Shown here piece after piece: positions 53,424-63,009 of a stretch of DNA of 64,000 nucleotides (positions are counted from its first letter, which is position 1; each line of letters opens with the position of its first letter). Position numbers and translations under genes: made by a program. The stretch is from contig JAHJIQ010000016.1 of NCBI GenBank assembly GCA_018823285.1, positions 1 through 64,000 of the forward strand. Reading direction: 5' to 3'. The notes below the pieces were generated by a model, which was not told where the DNA came from, searched no databases, and saw nothing but the letters and a program-made list of their open reading frames with translations. Source of the DNA: Pseudomonadota bacterium. Lineage in GTDB: Bacteria; Desulfobacterota; Desulfobulbia; Desulfobulbales; JAGXFP01.

Positions 53424-54635
53424 TTAACCTATGTTTTTTTGGATCAGGGCATTGATGGTGAGCCGCAGGGCGTTCAGGCGAATAAAGCCGCCGGCGTCCG
53501 ATTGGGTGTAAACATTGTCCTCTTCAAAAGTTGCAAAGCTTTCCTGGTAGAGAGAGTTGATCGATTTGCGGCCTACGGGAATGCAGTTTCCCTTGTACAG
53601 TTTCAGCCGTACAACCCCGTTGACCATTGTCTGGCATTCATCCATGGTCTTCTGCAGGAGCCTCATTTCCGGCGAGAACCAGAAACCGTTATAGATGAGC
53701 TCGGAGTACCTGGGCACCAGACTGTCCCGGATCTTCATGACCTCCCGGTCAAGGGTGATGGTTTCAAGATCGCGGTGGGCGGCTCGGAGAATGGTGCCGC
53801 CGGGTGTTTCGTAAACTCCGCGGGATTTCATGCCGACGAAGCGATTTTCCACCAGATCAAGGCGGCCGATTCCGTTCTCGCCGCCCAGTCGGTTCAGCCG
53901 GGCCAGCAGATCAGCCGGTGAAAGCTTCTCCCCATCAATGGCCACCGGGCTGCCGGCAGCAAAGTCAATCTCGATGTAGGTCGGTTTATCCGGAGCGGCC
54001 TCGGGTGAGCAGCTGAGCTTGAACATGCTCTCCTCCGGTTCATTCCAAGGGTCTTCGAGCAGCCCTCCTTCAAAACTGATGTGCAGCAGATTTTCATCGG
54101 AACTGTATGGGTTTTTTTTGGTTGTCGGAACCGGGATCCCGTGTTTCTCTGCGTAAGCCATCAGCTTGGTCCGGGAGTTAAGGTCCCAGGTGCGCCATGG
54201 GGCAATGATCTTCAACTTCGGGTTCAATGCCATATAGGTGAGTTCAAAACGCACCTGATCGTTTCCCTTGCCGGTGGCGCCATGGCTCACCGCATCACCA
54301 TTTTCCAGTTCGGCGATTCGGACCTGTTCCTTGGCAATAATCGGTCTCGCCAGAGAGGTGCCGAGCAGATAAGATCCCTCGTAAATGGCATTGGCCCGGA
54401 AAGCGGGGAAAACATAATCGCGGACAAACTCTTCCCTGAGGTCGGAAATGATGACTTTTTCCGCTCCGGTGGCAAGCCCTTTTTCACGGACCTTGTCCCA
54501 ATCCTCATGCTGCCCGACGTCAGCGGCATAGGCGATGACGGAACACCTGTATTCTTCTTTCAGCCATTTGAGGATAACCGAGGTATCCAGGCCACCTGAA
54601 TACGCCAGAACGATTTTTTTGATGTCAGCAGCCAT
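53424..54635 (-). CDS. argG: Argininosuccinate synthase
   Basis: ATP-dependent enzyme of 403 aa joining citrulline and aspartate. P-loop [17 protein letters not shown] near the start and [15 protein letters not shown] in the middle are diagnostic. ATG 54635 is chosen; longer upstream frames overlap argF. Gap to argF is 25 bp. Confidence 0.97.
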   Translation of the reverse strand: MAADIKKIVLAYSGGLDTSVILKWLKEEYRCSVIAYAADVGQHEDWDKVREKGLATGAEKVIISDLREEFVRDYVFPAFRANAIYEGSYLLGTSLARPIIAKEQVRIAELENGDAVSHGATGKGNDQVRFELTYMALNPKLKIIAPWRTWDLNSRTKLMAYAEKHGIPVPTTKKNPYSSDENLLHISFEGGLLEDPWNEPEESMFKLSCSPEAAPDKPTYIEIDFAAGSPVAIDGEKLSPADLLARLNRLGGENGIGRLDLVENRFVGMKSRGVYETPGGTILRAAHRDLETITLDREVMKIRDSLVPRYSELIYNGFWFSPEMRLLQKTMDECQTMVNGVVRLKLYKGNCIPVGRKSINSLYQESFATFEEDNVYTQSDAGGFIRLNALRLTINALIQKNIG

Positions 54636-54660
54636 TCTGTCTCCGAAAGTAGTCTTGAGC

Positions 54661-55572
54661 TTATGATAAATGTAGGGCGAGGATTGCCTTGTGGATGTGC
54701 ATTTTGTTTTCAGCCTGGTCAAAGGCCACGCATTGCGGGCCTTCAAGAACTTCATCGGTGATCTCTTCTCCCCGGTGGGCGGGCAGGCAGTGAAGGACGA
54801 TGGTGTCCTTTTTTGCCTCCTGCAGCAGAGTGTTGTTCACCTGGTATTTCTGAAATGTCTTGAGCCGGGCCTCGTATTCGCTCTCCTGGCCCATGCTGGC
54901 CCAGACATCGGCATTGATTACATCGGCATCTCTGACCGCGTGGACCGGGTCGCGCATCAATTCGATCCTGCCAAGACCTTCAGCCTGAGCCGCAGCAAGG
55001 ATTTCCTGATCGGGTTCATAGCCTTCCGGGCAGGCAAGGCTGAGGTTGAAACCGAGTCGCCCTGCTGCCTGGATCCATGAGTTGGCCATGTTGTTGCCGT
55101 CTCCCACCCAGGCAATGTTCAGGTCTTCGATCTTCCCTTTCTTCTCGATCACCGTCATGACATCGCTCAGGATCTGACAGGGATGGTGTTTGTCGGTCAG
55201 GGCGTTGATCACCGGGATTGATGAGTACTTGGCCAGTTCGTCGACGATCTCCTGGCCGAAGGTTCTGACCACCAGGCCGTCAACATATCGGTCCATGACC
55301 CGGGCCATGTCTTTCAGGGGTTCGTTGCGGGCCAGCTGGGTATCCTTACTGGCAAGATAGATCACCTGGCCGCCAAGACCGTACATGGCGGCCTCGAAAG
55401 AAACTCTGGTTCGGGTTGAAGGTTTCTCGAACACCATGCCGATGATTTTTCCTGCCAGTTGTTGGTGGCGGATTCCCGCCGTGCTTTCTCCTTTCAGTTG
55501 CAGCGCGAGGTCAAGATACTCGGTCAGCTGTGTCTTGTCGAAGTCCCAGAGTGATAGAAGATGTCGGGTCAT
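54661..55572 (-). CDS. argF: Ornithine carbamoyltransferase
   Basis: Enzyme of 303 aa making citrulline from ornithine and carbamoyl phosphate. Carbamoyl-phosphate loop [13 protein letters not shown] (near residue 50), [11 protein letters not shown] and the ornithine-site [15 protein letters not shown] with Cys are clear. ATG 55572 is preferred. A 308-bp gap separates it from argD, so a separate promoter is likely. Confidence 0.97.
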   Translation of the reverse strand: MTRHLLSLWDFDKTQLTEYLDLALQLKGESTAGIRHQQLAGKIIGMVFEKPSTRTRVSFEAAMYGLGGQVIYLASKDTQLARNEPLKDMARVMDRYVDGLVVRTFGQEIVDELAKYSSIPVINALTDKHHPCQILSDVMTVIEKKGKIEDLNIAWVGDGNNMANSWIQAAGRLGFNLSLACPEGYEPDQEILAAAQAEGLGRIELMRDPVHAVRDADVINADVWASMGQESEYEARLKTFQKYQVNNTLLQEAKKDTIVLHCLPAHRGEEITDEVLEGPQCVAFDQAENKMHIHKAILALHLS

Positions 55573-55880
55573 AAGCGTATTCTCTGCTTGGCTTTCTGCA
55601 AAATCAGGGCAATGCATGAGCCGGCGGCCAGTTTAAAAGTTTGATGAATCTTGCTGCCGGCCCGGAACAAATTGTGAGACCGACAAAATAATATGGGCCC
55701 AATCATTGAGCTGCAGGGCCGGATGTGCAGCGTGATTGAGCCGACTGTTGATCGAAATAGATTTTTTCCCGACAATACGAAGCCCCTTGTTCGCCGGGAA
55801 ACATGTACCATTACAAAAAAAGAAACGAATTTGCAAAGCTTTTGTAATGGAAGAACACGAGGTTGAAGGACGGTCGGGGG
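55573..55880. other. Intergenic gap between argD and argF
   Basis: A 308-bp stretch with no convincing gene, only short overlapping open frames. It holds a perfect inverted repeat (55808-55850) and A/T-rich tracts, so it probably carries the regulated start of argF-argG-argH. Confidence 0.6.
55808..55850. repeat. Perfect 11-bp inverted repeat upstream of argF
   Basis: CCATTACAAAA and TTTTGTAATGG, 21 bp apart and without mismatch. Lack of a T tail on the outer sides argues for an operator or RNA hairpin rather than a terminator. Confidence 0.75.
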
Positions 55881-57077
55881 TTAGTGATTTTCAGAAAAGA
55901 TCACGTCCAGCTCATGGTGGAGGATGTCGATGTCCGCATGGCTGATGATCAGCGGTGGCAGGAAACGCAATGCCTTGTTGCCGGCGAAATTGGCCAGGAT
56001 CCGTCGTGCGAACAACTTGTTGATGATCTCCGTTCCTTTGCAGATATACTCCGGTGAGAGGACCAGCCCCTGGATCAGGCCGAGGCCGCGAACGCTGATG
56101 GCGATTTCCGGGTAGCGGGAGACCAGGTCGGCAAGCCTGGCGGCAAGATATCCGCCTTTTTCTCGAACCTGTTCAAGGAAATCTCCGGCCAGCAGGGTTT
56201 TTACCACCACCGTGGCTGCCGCAGAAGCAATGGGGTTGCCACCGAACGTTGAAGCGTGGCTTCCCGGATCAAATGATGCCGCCACCTCTTCTCTGGCAAG
56301 CACTGCGCCGATGGGCAGGCCGTTGGCCATGGCTTTGGCAAGGGTCATGACATCGGGAGTGATTCCGAATTGTTCATAGGCAAAGAGGGTCCCGGTTCGG
56401 CCCATGCCGACCTGCACCTCATCAAAGATCAGCAGCAGGTTATGCTTGTTACAGAGGGCACGGATCGCCGCAAGATATTCTTTCTCCAGGGGGCGAACCC
56501 CGCCTTCTCCCTGTAAAGGCTCACAGAGGATAGCGCAGGTTTTCGCGGAAACAAGATTCGTCAGAGCTTCGATATCACCAAAGGGAGCATGGATGAAGCC
56601 GATCGGCAGCGGTTCGAAACCTTTGTGGAATTTTGGTTGGCCGGTGGCGGCAATGGCTGCCAGGGTCCGGCCGTGAAAGGAACTCTCAAGGGAAATAATC
56701 TCATACCGGCCTTCACCGCCGTGTTTGCGGGCAAGTTTAATGGCGGCCTCATTGGCTTCGGCGCCGCTGTTGCACATGAAAACCCGGTCGGCAAATGAGT
56801 GTGCGATCAGCAATTCGGCAAGCTCTGTCTGCGGCAGCGTGTGATAGAGGTTCGAAACATGAGCCAGTTTCCCGGCCTGGTTGCAGATGGCCTGCGTGAC
56901 TGCCGGGTGGCAGTGGCCGAGGCTGCAGACCGCAATCCCGGAGAGAAAGTCGAGGTATTCATTGCCTTCGGCATCTTTGAGCCGACAGCCTTTTCCTTCG
57001 ACCATCGCCACCGGATAGCGGCTGTAGGTATTCATGAAAAGGCGGCTGCTCTTTTCAATGATGTCGATATTTTTCAC
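55881..57077 (-). CDS. argD: Acetylornithine aminotransferase
   Basis: PLP aminotransferase of 398 aa. PLP Lys in [19 protein letters not shown] (near residue 255), [12 protein letters not shown] and [15 protein letters not shown] are as in ArgD. It acts on N-acetylornithine and may also serve in lysine synthesis (not needed here because of DapL). Its ATG overlaps the argB stop (ATGA). Confidence 0.95.
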   Translation of the reverse strand: MKNIDIIEKSSRLFMNTYSRYPVAMVEGKGCRLKDAEGNEYLDFLSGIAVCSLGHCHPAVTQAICNQAGKLAHVSNLYHTLPQTELAELLIAHSFADRVFMCNSGAEANEAAIKLARKHGGEGRYEIISLESSFHGRTLAAIAATGQPKFHKGFEPLPIGFIHAPFGDIEALTNLVSAKTCAILCEPLQGEGGVRPLEKEYLAAIRALCNKHNLLLIFDEVQVGMGRTGTLFAYEQFGITPDVMTLAKAMANGLPIGAVLAREEVAASFDPGSHASTFGGNPIASAAATVVVKTLLAGDFLEQVREKGGYLAARLADLVSRYPEIAISVRGLGLIQGLVLSPEYICKGTEIINKLFARRILANFAGNKALRFLPPLIISHADIDILHHELDVIFSENH

Positions 57078-57955
57078 GCCACTATCTCCGTGCCGATTCC
57101 TTCATTGGTGAACAGTTCCAGGAGAACGGCATGTTCAAGCCGGCCGTCGATGATGTGGGCTTTGGGGACTCCCGCCCTGACCACGTCACGGCAGCAGGAG
57201 ACTTTCGGGATCATCCCGCCGGTGACCAGGCCGGATTTAATTGCCAGGTCAACTTCACTGCAGGTCAGCGTTGAGATCAGGTTGCGATCCGTGTCCAAGA
57301 CACCGTCGACATCGGTCAGGAGAATGAGCTTTGCGGCATTCAGGTTCGCGGCCAGGGCTCCCGCCACCAGATCGGCGTTGATATTGTATGACTGGCCATC
57401 CGGGCCGACGCCCACCGGGGCGATTACCGGAATGAAATCGCGTGCATCAATAGTGTTCAAGATGTCCGGGTTCACCTCGGTTACTTCACCGACCCGCCCG
57501 AGGTCAATGAGCTCCGGGGGGGCAGTGTCAACCTGGTCTTTCATGATCTGCATTTTTTTGGCCTTGATCAGATCGCCGTCGCGGCCGGAAAGGCCCACTG
57601 CCTTGCCGCCGTAGTAGTTGATCAGACCGACAATCTCCTTGTTGACCTTGCCGACCAGAACCATTTCAACCACATCCATGGTGGCGCCGTCGGTGACCCG
57701 CATCCCCTGAACGTAATCGGACTTGATGTTCATTTTGGCCAGAAATTTGTTGATCTGCGGGCCGCCACCGTGAACAATAATCGGATTCAGACCGATGTAT
57801 TTCATCAGGATCATGTCCAGGGCGAAGTTTTTTTTCAGTTCTTCATCGACCATGGCGTGGCCGCCGTATTTGATGACAATTTTGCGACCTGAAAACTCCT
57901 TGATATAGGGAAGGGCCTCGATCAGGATTTTGGCTTTTTCGATAATCTTTTGCAT
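57074..57955 (-). CDS. argB: Acetylglutamate kinase
   Basis: Kinase of 293 aa, the second arginine step and usual target of arginine feedback. [38 protein letters not shown] and GGMIPKV are all present. The N-terminal helix of about 20 residues ([17 protein letters not shown]) is of the type that makes the hexameric, arginine-sensitive form. No good ribosome-binding sequence precedes its ATG, while a small ORF with a strong one ends 26 bp upstream. Confidence 0.96.
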   Translation of the reverse strand: MQKIIEKAKILIEALPYIKEFSGRKIVIKYGGHAMVDEELKKNFALDMILMKYIGLNPIIVHGGGPQINKFLAKMNIKSDYVQGMRVTDGATMDVVEMVLVGKVNKEIVGLINYYGGKAVGLSGRDGDLIKAKKMQIMKDQVDTAPPELIDLGRVGEVTEVNPDILNTIDARDFIPVIAPVGVGPDGQSYNINADLVAGALAANLNAAKLILLTDVDGVLDTDRNLISTLTCSEVDLAIKSGLVTGGMIPKVSCCRDVVRAGVPKAHIIDGRLEHAVLLELFTNEGIGTEIVA

Positions 57956-57981
57956 GGTAGACGTTCTGTATCCGTTTGGAT

Positions 57982-58086
57982 TTATCTTTTCCGCATCTGG
58001 TCACATCTTCCGGGTATTGAGACCGCCGGATGTTGCACGGGGAACAACAATGTTTCCGAGACCGGTGATTCTTGCCCGGCAATCAT
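57982..58086 (-). CDS. Candidate leader peptide upstream of argB
   Basis: A 34-codon ORF with an excellent ribosome-binding sequence (GGGAGGT, 4 bases before ATG). The product begins [11 protein letters not shown] and ends [10 protein letters not shown]: three of its last eight residues are Arg, using AGA, CGG and AGA codons, and the stop lies 26 bp before argB. That placement is what an arginine-sensing leader peptide would look like. Nothing else proves it is translated, and no terminator hairpin is obvious. Confidence 0.4.
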   Translation of the reverse strand: MIAGQESPVSETLLFPVQHPAVSIPGRCDQMRKR

Positions 58087-58209
58087 AATTACCTCCCATA
58101 TAGATGTAAAGAATATGTTGGAGGGAGAGTTGTTTTTGCCGGAGAAAGGCGGTGTTTCTTAAAAGGTGTTATTCGGGTGTGTTGATGGCTGTCGAGCTGG
58201 TTGAACATT

Positions 58210-58420
58210 CATAGCGAAAGGCATTCCCCGCAGCTCATGGAAGCGACTGCAAGGAGACTCGGAGTGTCGCAGCTCCCCTTACCGGAGTCTCACGCTGTTC
58301 GCTATCTGCTGGGGGGATAGTGAGCGAATTTGATGTAAGTAGCTTTCCATACGGAGATTCCCCGTGGCTGAAGTCACACTCCGTTTGCTATCTGCCGCGG
58401 GGAGCTTCAATTGAAGCGCG
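58210..58420. repeat. Nested imperfect inverted repeats (MITE/REP-like)
   Basis: Several stems lie close together: GAGACTC/GAGTCTC around 58255-58290, ACGGAG/CTCCGT around 58350-58385, and the perfect 14-bp palindrome GCTTCAATTGAAGC at 58404-58417. Two half-similar units share ATTCCCCG at their left and GCTATCTGC..GGGGGA-like sequence at their right, as if one element had duplicated or folded back. Confidence 0.6.
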
Positions 58421-58516
58421 GTCACAGAAGCGGGAAATAGCAGTTGCCCTGTTTACATTTATCGGTTCAGGAAGTAGATTGGGGCATTGTCCGGCAAGCA
58501 ATTCTGGAGAGTGATA

Positions 58517-59068
58517 ATGGGTCTGGTGAACAAAAAAATATGTATCCCGGTGCTGCTTACGGCCTGTTTTCTGGCAGTCCAGAATGTGAGAGCGGTAACC
58601 GCCGGCGACAAGGGTTCCAGCGGACCGATTCATATCGAAGCTGATCGGATGGAGTCGGAGCAGAACAAGAGCACCGTTCGTTTTTTCGGCAATGTTGAAG
58701 CGCGGCAGGTTGATCTTGTCATTCGTTCTGACGAAATGACCGTCCAGTATAAAAAGGATGAGGCCGGAGATGAGGCTCCTGTTGCGGCTGCAGCAACCAA
58801 GTCCATTGAAAAGTTGCTGGCAACGGGGCATGTCGAGATTATCAGGGAGGGTTGGGCGGCCACCGGTGACAAGGTGGATTATTTTTCAAGTGAACGAAAG
58901 GTTGTCCTGACCGGCAATACCAGAGTCTGGCAGGACAACAACATGGTGACCGGGGAAAGGATCACCCTCTATCTTGACGAGGGCAAAAGCATCGTCGAAA
59001 ACAAGGGAGACACAGAGGGGGGCAGGGTCAAGGCTTTTTTCTATCCCGACTCCGGCCCCGGTAAATGA
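58517..59068 (+). CDS. lptA: LPS transport periplasmic protein LptA
   Basis: Periplasmic bridge protein of 183 aa that carries LPS from the inner to the outer membrane. Signal peptide (ICIPVLLTACFLAVQNVRA) then the OstA/LptA repeats: PIHIEADRMESEQNKSTVRFFGNVEARQVDLVIRSDEMTV, then VDYFSSERKVVLTGN. ATG 58517 has GGAG upstream; a TTG at 58487 is less likely. Its stop overlaps lptB by 4 bp. Confidence 0.92.
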   Translation: MGLVNKKICIPVLLTACFLAVQNVRAVTAGDKGSSGPIHIEADRMESEQNKSTVRFFGNVEARQVDLVIRSDEMTVQYKKDEAGDEAPVAAAATKSIEKLLATGHVEIIREGWAATGDKVDYFSSERKVVLTGNTRVWQDNNMVTGERITLYLDEGKSIVENKGDTEGGRVKAFFYPDSGPGK

Positions 59069-59805
59069 TAAAGGAATTTCAATTGTCGGTTCTCGAAACG
59101 AAGTCCATCGTCAAGCAGTATAAAAAAAGGCGGGTGGTTGATGGTATCAGCCTCAAGGTGGAAACCGGAAAGGTTGTCGGCATGCTCGGTCCCAACGGTG
59201 CGGGGAAAACCACGTCGTTTTATACCATAGCCGGATTTATCAGGCCTGATTCCGGGGCGGTGTTGTTGGATGGCGAGGACATTACTTCACTGCCGATCCA
59301 CAAGAGGGCGCTGAAGGGCATCTCATACCTGGCCCAGGATTCCTCGGTGTTCAAGAAATTGACCGTTGAGGAAAATGTGCGGATTGTTCTCGAACCCCTT
59401 GGTCTTTCCAGAAAGGAGATCCGTAACCGGATCGACCAGCTGATGGGTGATCTGAAGATCGGCTATCTCGCCAAGAACAAGGCCCATTCACTGTCCGGAG
59501 GGGAAAGACGCCGGACCGAGATCATGCGGGCCCTTGCCACCAACCCGAAATTCATTCTCCTGGATGAACCGTTTGCCGGGATAGATCCTCTGTCGGTCAC
59601 CGACCTGCAACAGATCATTACCGACCTTAAAGAGCGAGGTCTCGGGGTACTCATCTCCGACCACAATGTGCGGGAGACCCTGTCGGTTTGTGATTTTGCC
59701 TATATCGTCAGCAGCGGTCGGATTCTTACCAGCGGCAGGGCGGAGGAAGTAGTGAACAGTGATGAGGCAAGACAGATGTACCTCGGGGAAAATTTTAAAA
59801 TGTAA
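59065..59805 (+). CDS. lptB: LPS export ABC transporter ATPase LptB
   Basis: ABC ATPase of 246 aa powering LPS extraction. Walker A GPNGAGKTT (near residue 45), Q-loop YLAQDSSVFKKLT, ABC signature LSGGERRR and Walker B FILLDEPFAGID are textbook LptB. The F..IDP region contacts LptFG. The ATG at 59065 overlaps the lptA stop; the family core starts near residue 9 (LETKSIVKQYKKR). Confidence 0.97.
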   Translation: MIKEFQLSVLETKSIVKQYKKRRVVDGISLKVETGKVVGMLGPNGAGKTTSFYTIAGFIRPDSGAVLLDGEDITSLPIHKRALKGISYLAQDSSVFKKLTVEENVRIVLEPLGLSRKEIRNRIDQLMGDLKIGYLAKNKAHSLSGGERRRTEIMRALATNPKFILLDEPFAGIDPLSVTDLQQIITDLKERGLGVLISDHNVRETLSVCDFAYIVSSGRILTSGRAEEVVNSDEARQMYLGENFKM

Positions 59806-59845
59806 AAATACGATGGCGATTAATCCTGCGGCACTTTAAAACAGC

Positions 59846-59874
59846 TTGCCAGCAGAACGGTTAAGTAAGATAAT
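59846..59874 (+). promoter_or_regulatory. Candidate promoter giving a leaderless rpoN transcript
   Basis: TTGCCA and GATAAT with 17-bp spacing; the expected start falls at or next to the rpoN ATG (59881). No ribosome-binding sequence is visible before that ATG, which fits. Confidence 0.45.
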
Positions 59875-59880
59875 ACCCCC

Positions 59881-61347
59881 ATGGCCCTGGAACTCAGACA
59901 ACAGCTAAAATTAGCCCAGCAACTGGTGATGACCCCCCAGCTGCAGCAGGCAATAAAACTACTCCAGCTTTCCCGACTTGAACTGGCCGCGACCATTCAA
60001 GAGGAGCTCGACCAGAACCCGCTTCTCGAGGATATCGGTCTGTCAGCCGATCAGGAAAACGGAGATGCGCGGGAAAGGGAGGCGGGCGCCGAAGACTTTC
60101 AGTCCGACCAGGAGTTTACCCAGGTAACCACCGAAGTGAGGATGGACACCAATTCCTCCCTGCAGGAAATCAACTGGCAGGATTATGCCAATGAGTATGA
60201 GCCCCTGCCGTCATTTAAACCAAGCGAGGAAAGTGACCTCCCCTCAAGGCTGGATATTCTCACCAGCAAGCCTGATTTGCAGTCCCATCTGCAGTGGCAG
60301 CTGAACCTTACCGCCGTCGGCGACGAGGAGGTGGAAGTTGGGGAGTACATCATCGGCAACCTGAACCGGGACGGATTTCTGGAAGTTGATCTGGAAACCA
60401 TCATGCAGGAAACCGGGTGCGATCACGATACTGCCGAGTATATGGTCGAGCTGATCCAGGATATGGACCCGGCGGGCATCGCCGCCCGCTCCATTCAGGA
60501 ATCCCTTCTGCTGCAGCTGGAAAGGCTTGATCTGGACAAGAGCCTCGCGGCGACCATTGTCCGCGACCATCTCTCTCTGATGGAGACCAGAAATTACGCG
60601 GGAATCGTCAAGGCAACCGGTCGCAGCAAACAGAGTGTCCAGGAGGCGATCGATGTGATCGTCAGCCTCGATCCTTTCCCCGGCCGTCAGTATTCAGACG
60701 AGGAGCCCCAGTATATTACTCCCGATGTGTATGTCCACAAGGTGGACGGCGAATATGTGATCATGTTGAACGACGACGGGCTGCCCAGGTTGCGGATCAG
60801 TAATTTTTACCGGGATATTCTGAAGGGAGACAAGGCGGCGGGCGGGAGTACCAGAGAATATATCTCAGACAAGATGAAATCGGCGGCCTGGCTGATCAAG
60901 AGCATTCAGCAGCGGCAGCGTACCATTTACAAGGTGGTGGAAAGTATCATCAAGTTTCAGAAAGATTTTTTCGAAAGGGGCGTGGAACATCTCAAGCCCC
61001 TGGTGTTGCGGGATGTGGCGGAAGATATCGAGATGCACGAATCCACCATCAGCAGGGTCACCAACAACAAGTATGTCCACACCCCGCAAGGGACTTTCGA
61101 GCTGAAGTACTTCTTCACTTCTTCCATCGAGAGGCGGGACGGCGGGGACGCCATGTCATCGCTCAGCATCAAGAACCGGATCAAGGCGATCGTGCAGGAG
61201 GAAAACAGCGCGAAACCTTTGAGCGACAACGCCATTGCCGAGATCTTCGAGAAAGACAATATCAAGCTTGCCCGCCGTACCGTTGCCAAATATCGGGAAC
61301 AGCTTGGGATCCTGCCTTCAAAGCTTAGAAAAAGCCCCAGATTCTAA
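59881..61347 (+). CDS. rpoN: RNA polymerase sigma-54 factor
   Basis: Sigma-54 of 488 aa, which needs AAA+ activators to open promoters. Gln-rich activator-interacting N-terminus (RQQLKLAQQLVMTPQLQQAI), the acidic region II (about 55-120), the core-binding part and the RpoN box ARRTVAKYREQLGI near the end (residue 466) are complete. The lptA-lptB-rpoN order is conserved in Gram-negatives; the usual downstream hpf and PTS genes are missing here. Confidence 0.97.
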   Translation: MALELRQQLKLAQQLVMTPQLQQAIKLLQLSRLELAATIQEELDQNPLLEDIGLSADQENGDAREREAGAEDFQSDQEFTQVTTEVRMDTNSSLQEINWQDYANEYEPLPSFKPSEESDLPSRLDILTSKPDLQSHLQWQLNLTAVGDEEVEVGEYIIGNLNRDGFLEVDLETIMQETGCDHDTAEYMVELIQDMDPAGIAARSIQESLLLQLERLDLDKSLAATIVRDHLSLMETRNYAGIVKATGRSKQSVQEAIDVIVSLDPFPGRQYSDEEPQYITPDVYVHKVDGEYVIMLNDDGLPRLRISNFYRDILKGDKAAGGSTREYISDKMKSAAWLIKSIQQRQRTIYKVVESIIKFQKDFFERGVEHLKPLVLRDVAEDIEMHESTISRVTNNKYVHTPQGTFELKYFFTSSIERRDGGDAMSSLSIKNRIKAIVQEENSAKPLSDNAIAEIFEKDNIKLARRTVAKYREQLGILPSKLRKSPRF

Positions 61348-61407
61348 TAGATATCAGATAGATATCAGAAATATCCCGGTGGGGTGCGGTGCGTGTGTTC
61401 CCGCAAA

Positions 61408-61440
61408 TCCGTCATTCCGGGTCTGGTCAAGATTCCAGTG
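61408..61440 (+). repeat. Degenerate interspersed palindrome (REP-like)
   Basis: CCGTCATTCCGGG ... GATTCCAGTG resembles the widespread 'CGTCATTCC ... GGAATCCAGTG' repeat, here in decayed form. It lies in the 249-bp gap after rpoN, in which I see no gene. Confidence 0.45.
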
Positions 61441-61596
61441 AACCATAGCGGAAAGATAGATTCCGGTCCACGCCGTGAATAACGGAAAATGGGTTGGAAA
61501 ATCAGGACTTTCACCCTACGGCTATAAGTCACGATGTCTCGCAAGCTCGCTTATCGGTACGAGCAGCCTCGCTGCTCAACTCAGCTTTATCAAGAC

Positions 61597-62193
61597 CTAC
61601 TCTCGTTCAGATACAACCTCAAGCTGCCCATTTTCTCTTTGCACCAGTTCGGTGATGGAGGCGTTGCCGATCTTGAGCGAGCGGAAGGCGCTGAGCGGGA
61701 GGTTTCGGTAGTGAAGGACAAGGGTGCGGAGCACGATCAGGTGGCTGACCACCACGATATTCCGCCCCGGATGTGCGGCGAGGATCTCTTCGGTTCCTTT
61801 GACGGCACGGGTTTGAACATCAGTTAAAGTCTCGCAGTATTCCACCGAAAACATTTCGGGAGTTTCCAGCCAGGTCGGGTATTCGGGCCCGAACCTTTCC
61901 CGGATCTCATCCTTGGTCAGTCCGTCCCAGTGGGCGATATCGATTTCATTGAAGGCGTCATGTGTCTCAAGCGGGGCATCGGTGGTCTTGCTGATGATCT
62001 CTGCCGACATTCTGGTCCGGGTCAGGGGCCCGCAATAGATATGGTTAACGCCAGTCCCGCGGAGTTTTTCCGCCACCCGGGAGAGCTGCAGCTTCCCTTC
62101 TGGATGCAGGGGTTCATCTGAACGCCCGGCAAAGATGTTGTTCAGGTTGGCACCGGTTGTGCCATGCCTGATCAGGAAAATTCTGGTACTCAT
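61597..62193 (-). CDS. Histidine phosphatase family protein (CobC/GpmB-like)
   Basis: Phosphatase of 198 aa with the phosphohistidine motif FLIRHGTTGAN (near residue 9), YCGPLTRTRMSAEII, the acid residue region NEIDIAHWDGLT and VVVSHLIVLRTL with the second His. Close to alpha-ribazole phosphatase and phosphoglycerate-mutase-like enzymes; the substrate is not certain. Start at ATG 62193; an ATG further up would add 15 unrelated residues. Confidence 0.88.
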   Translation of the reverse strand: MSTRIFLIRHGTTGANLNNIFAGRSDEPLHPEGKLQLSRVAEKLRGTGVNHIYCGPLTRTRMSAEIISKTTDAPLETHDAFNEIDIAHWDGLTKDEIRERFGPEYPTWLETPEMFSVEYCETLTDVQTRAVKGTEEILAAHPGRNIVVVSHLIVLRTLVLHYRNLPLSAFRSLKIGNASITELVQRENGQLEVVSERE

Positions 62194-62312
62194 AGATTGT
62201 TCCGGATGTTCATGATTGATAAAAAGTTGCGGCGCCATATTATATGGAGAAGAATTCTTTGTCAGTATAAATACCAGATTCTTTCAATAAACAAAGGATT
62301 GAAGGCAAACAG

Positions 62313-62957
62313 ATGTCTGAGGTGAAGTCGCTGACCGGGCACGAGCATTCCTGGCGGCTTTTTCTGGAGCTTGATCCGGAGGAGTCCTGTATCGGGGCCG
62401 GCGCGAGTTTTGACAAGGAAACAGGTGTCTGTATGCTCAGATCCTTCGGGCAGGATATTATCATCTCCCTGCAGGAACGGAGGATTTTCGGAAAATCATC
62501 GATTGCTGATTATCTCCTGAACAGAACGGGCCATTTTTTTGATCTGGCTCTTCTGAAGTATCTGATCCTGGCTCAGGACATGACGAGCGCCGGTGAATTG
62601 ATCCGCCCTTCGGAGGTAAAAGGTGGGCAGATATTCGTCACCGGGACCCATGTGTTGCCCGTGGAACGGATTGCGCTAAAATTCGGCGCCGATCCTGCCG
62701 GATTTATCGAAAGGGGAAAGCTGCTGGGCGGGGAAGTGTCGGAATACGGGGATGCGGCGGTCAAACTATTTCCCTTCCCGAAAATGCCGGTCACCCTGAT
62801 CCTCTGGGTCGATGACGAAGAGTTCCCGGCCAGAGTTGACTTCTTTTTTCACAAGGGATGCGTTGACCTGTTTCCCACCGATGTGCTGTGGAGTATGGCA
62901 ATGGTCACGGTTATGGCTATGGAGCAGCAAATCCAGACAGTTCTCGTTTCTCCCTGA
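62313..62957 (+). CDS. DUF3786-domain protein
   Basis: Protein of 214 aa with the DUF3786 pattern: TGVCMLRSFGQDIII, LLKYLILAQDMTSAGELIRPSEVKGGQIFVTGTHVLPVE and ADPAGFIERGKLLGG, ILWVDDEEFPARVDFFF. The family is common in anaerobes and of unknown function; in other genomes it often sits near corrinoid or metal proteins. It starts 120 bp from the divergent phosphatase. Confidence 0.85.
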   Translation: MSEVKSLTGHEHSWRLFLELDPEESCIGAGASFDKETGVCMLRSFGQDIIISLQERRIFGKSSIADYLLNRTGHFFDLALLKYLILAQDMTSAGELIRPSEVKGGQIFVTGTHVLPVERIALKFGADPAGFIERGKLLGGEVSEYGDAAVKLFPFPKMPVTLILWVDDEEFPARVDFFFHKGCVDLFPTDVLWSMAMVTVMAMEQQIQTVLVSP

Positions 62958-63009
62958 ATCAACGAATGTCCCTGGAAGTCAGCTGAGGCTGAAAATCCCA
63001 TGGAGGCAA

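Larger units (their letters stand above)
57956..58516. other. Divergent gap between argB and lptA
   Basis: A 561-bp non-coding stretch. It holds a candidate leader ORF for argB (57982-58086) and an area of nested inverted repeats (58200-58420). No lptC gene, often next to lptA, is here. Confidence 0.7.

Noticed and set aside
55569..55836. Small minus-strand frames between argD and argF
   Set aside because: Two overlapping frames with no ribosome-binding sequence and no recognisable product; judged non-coding.
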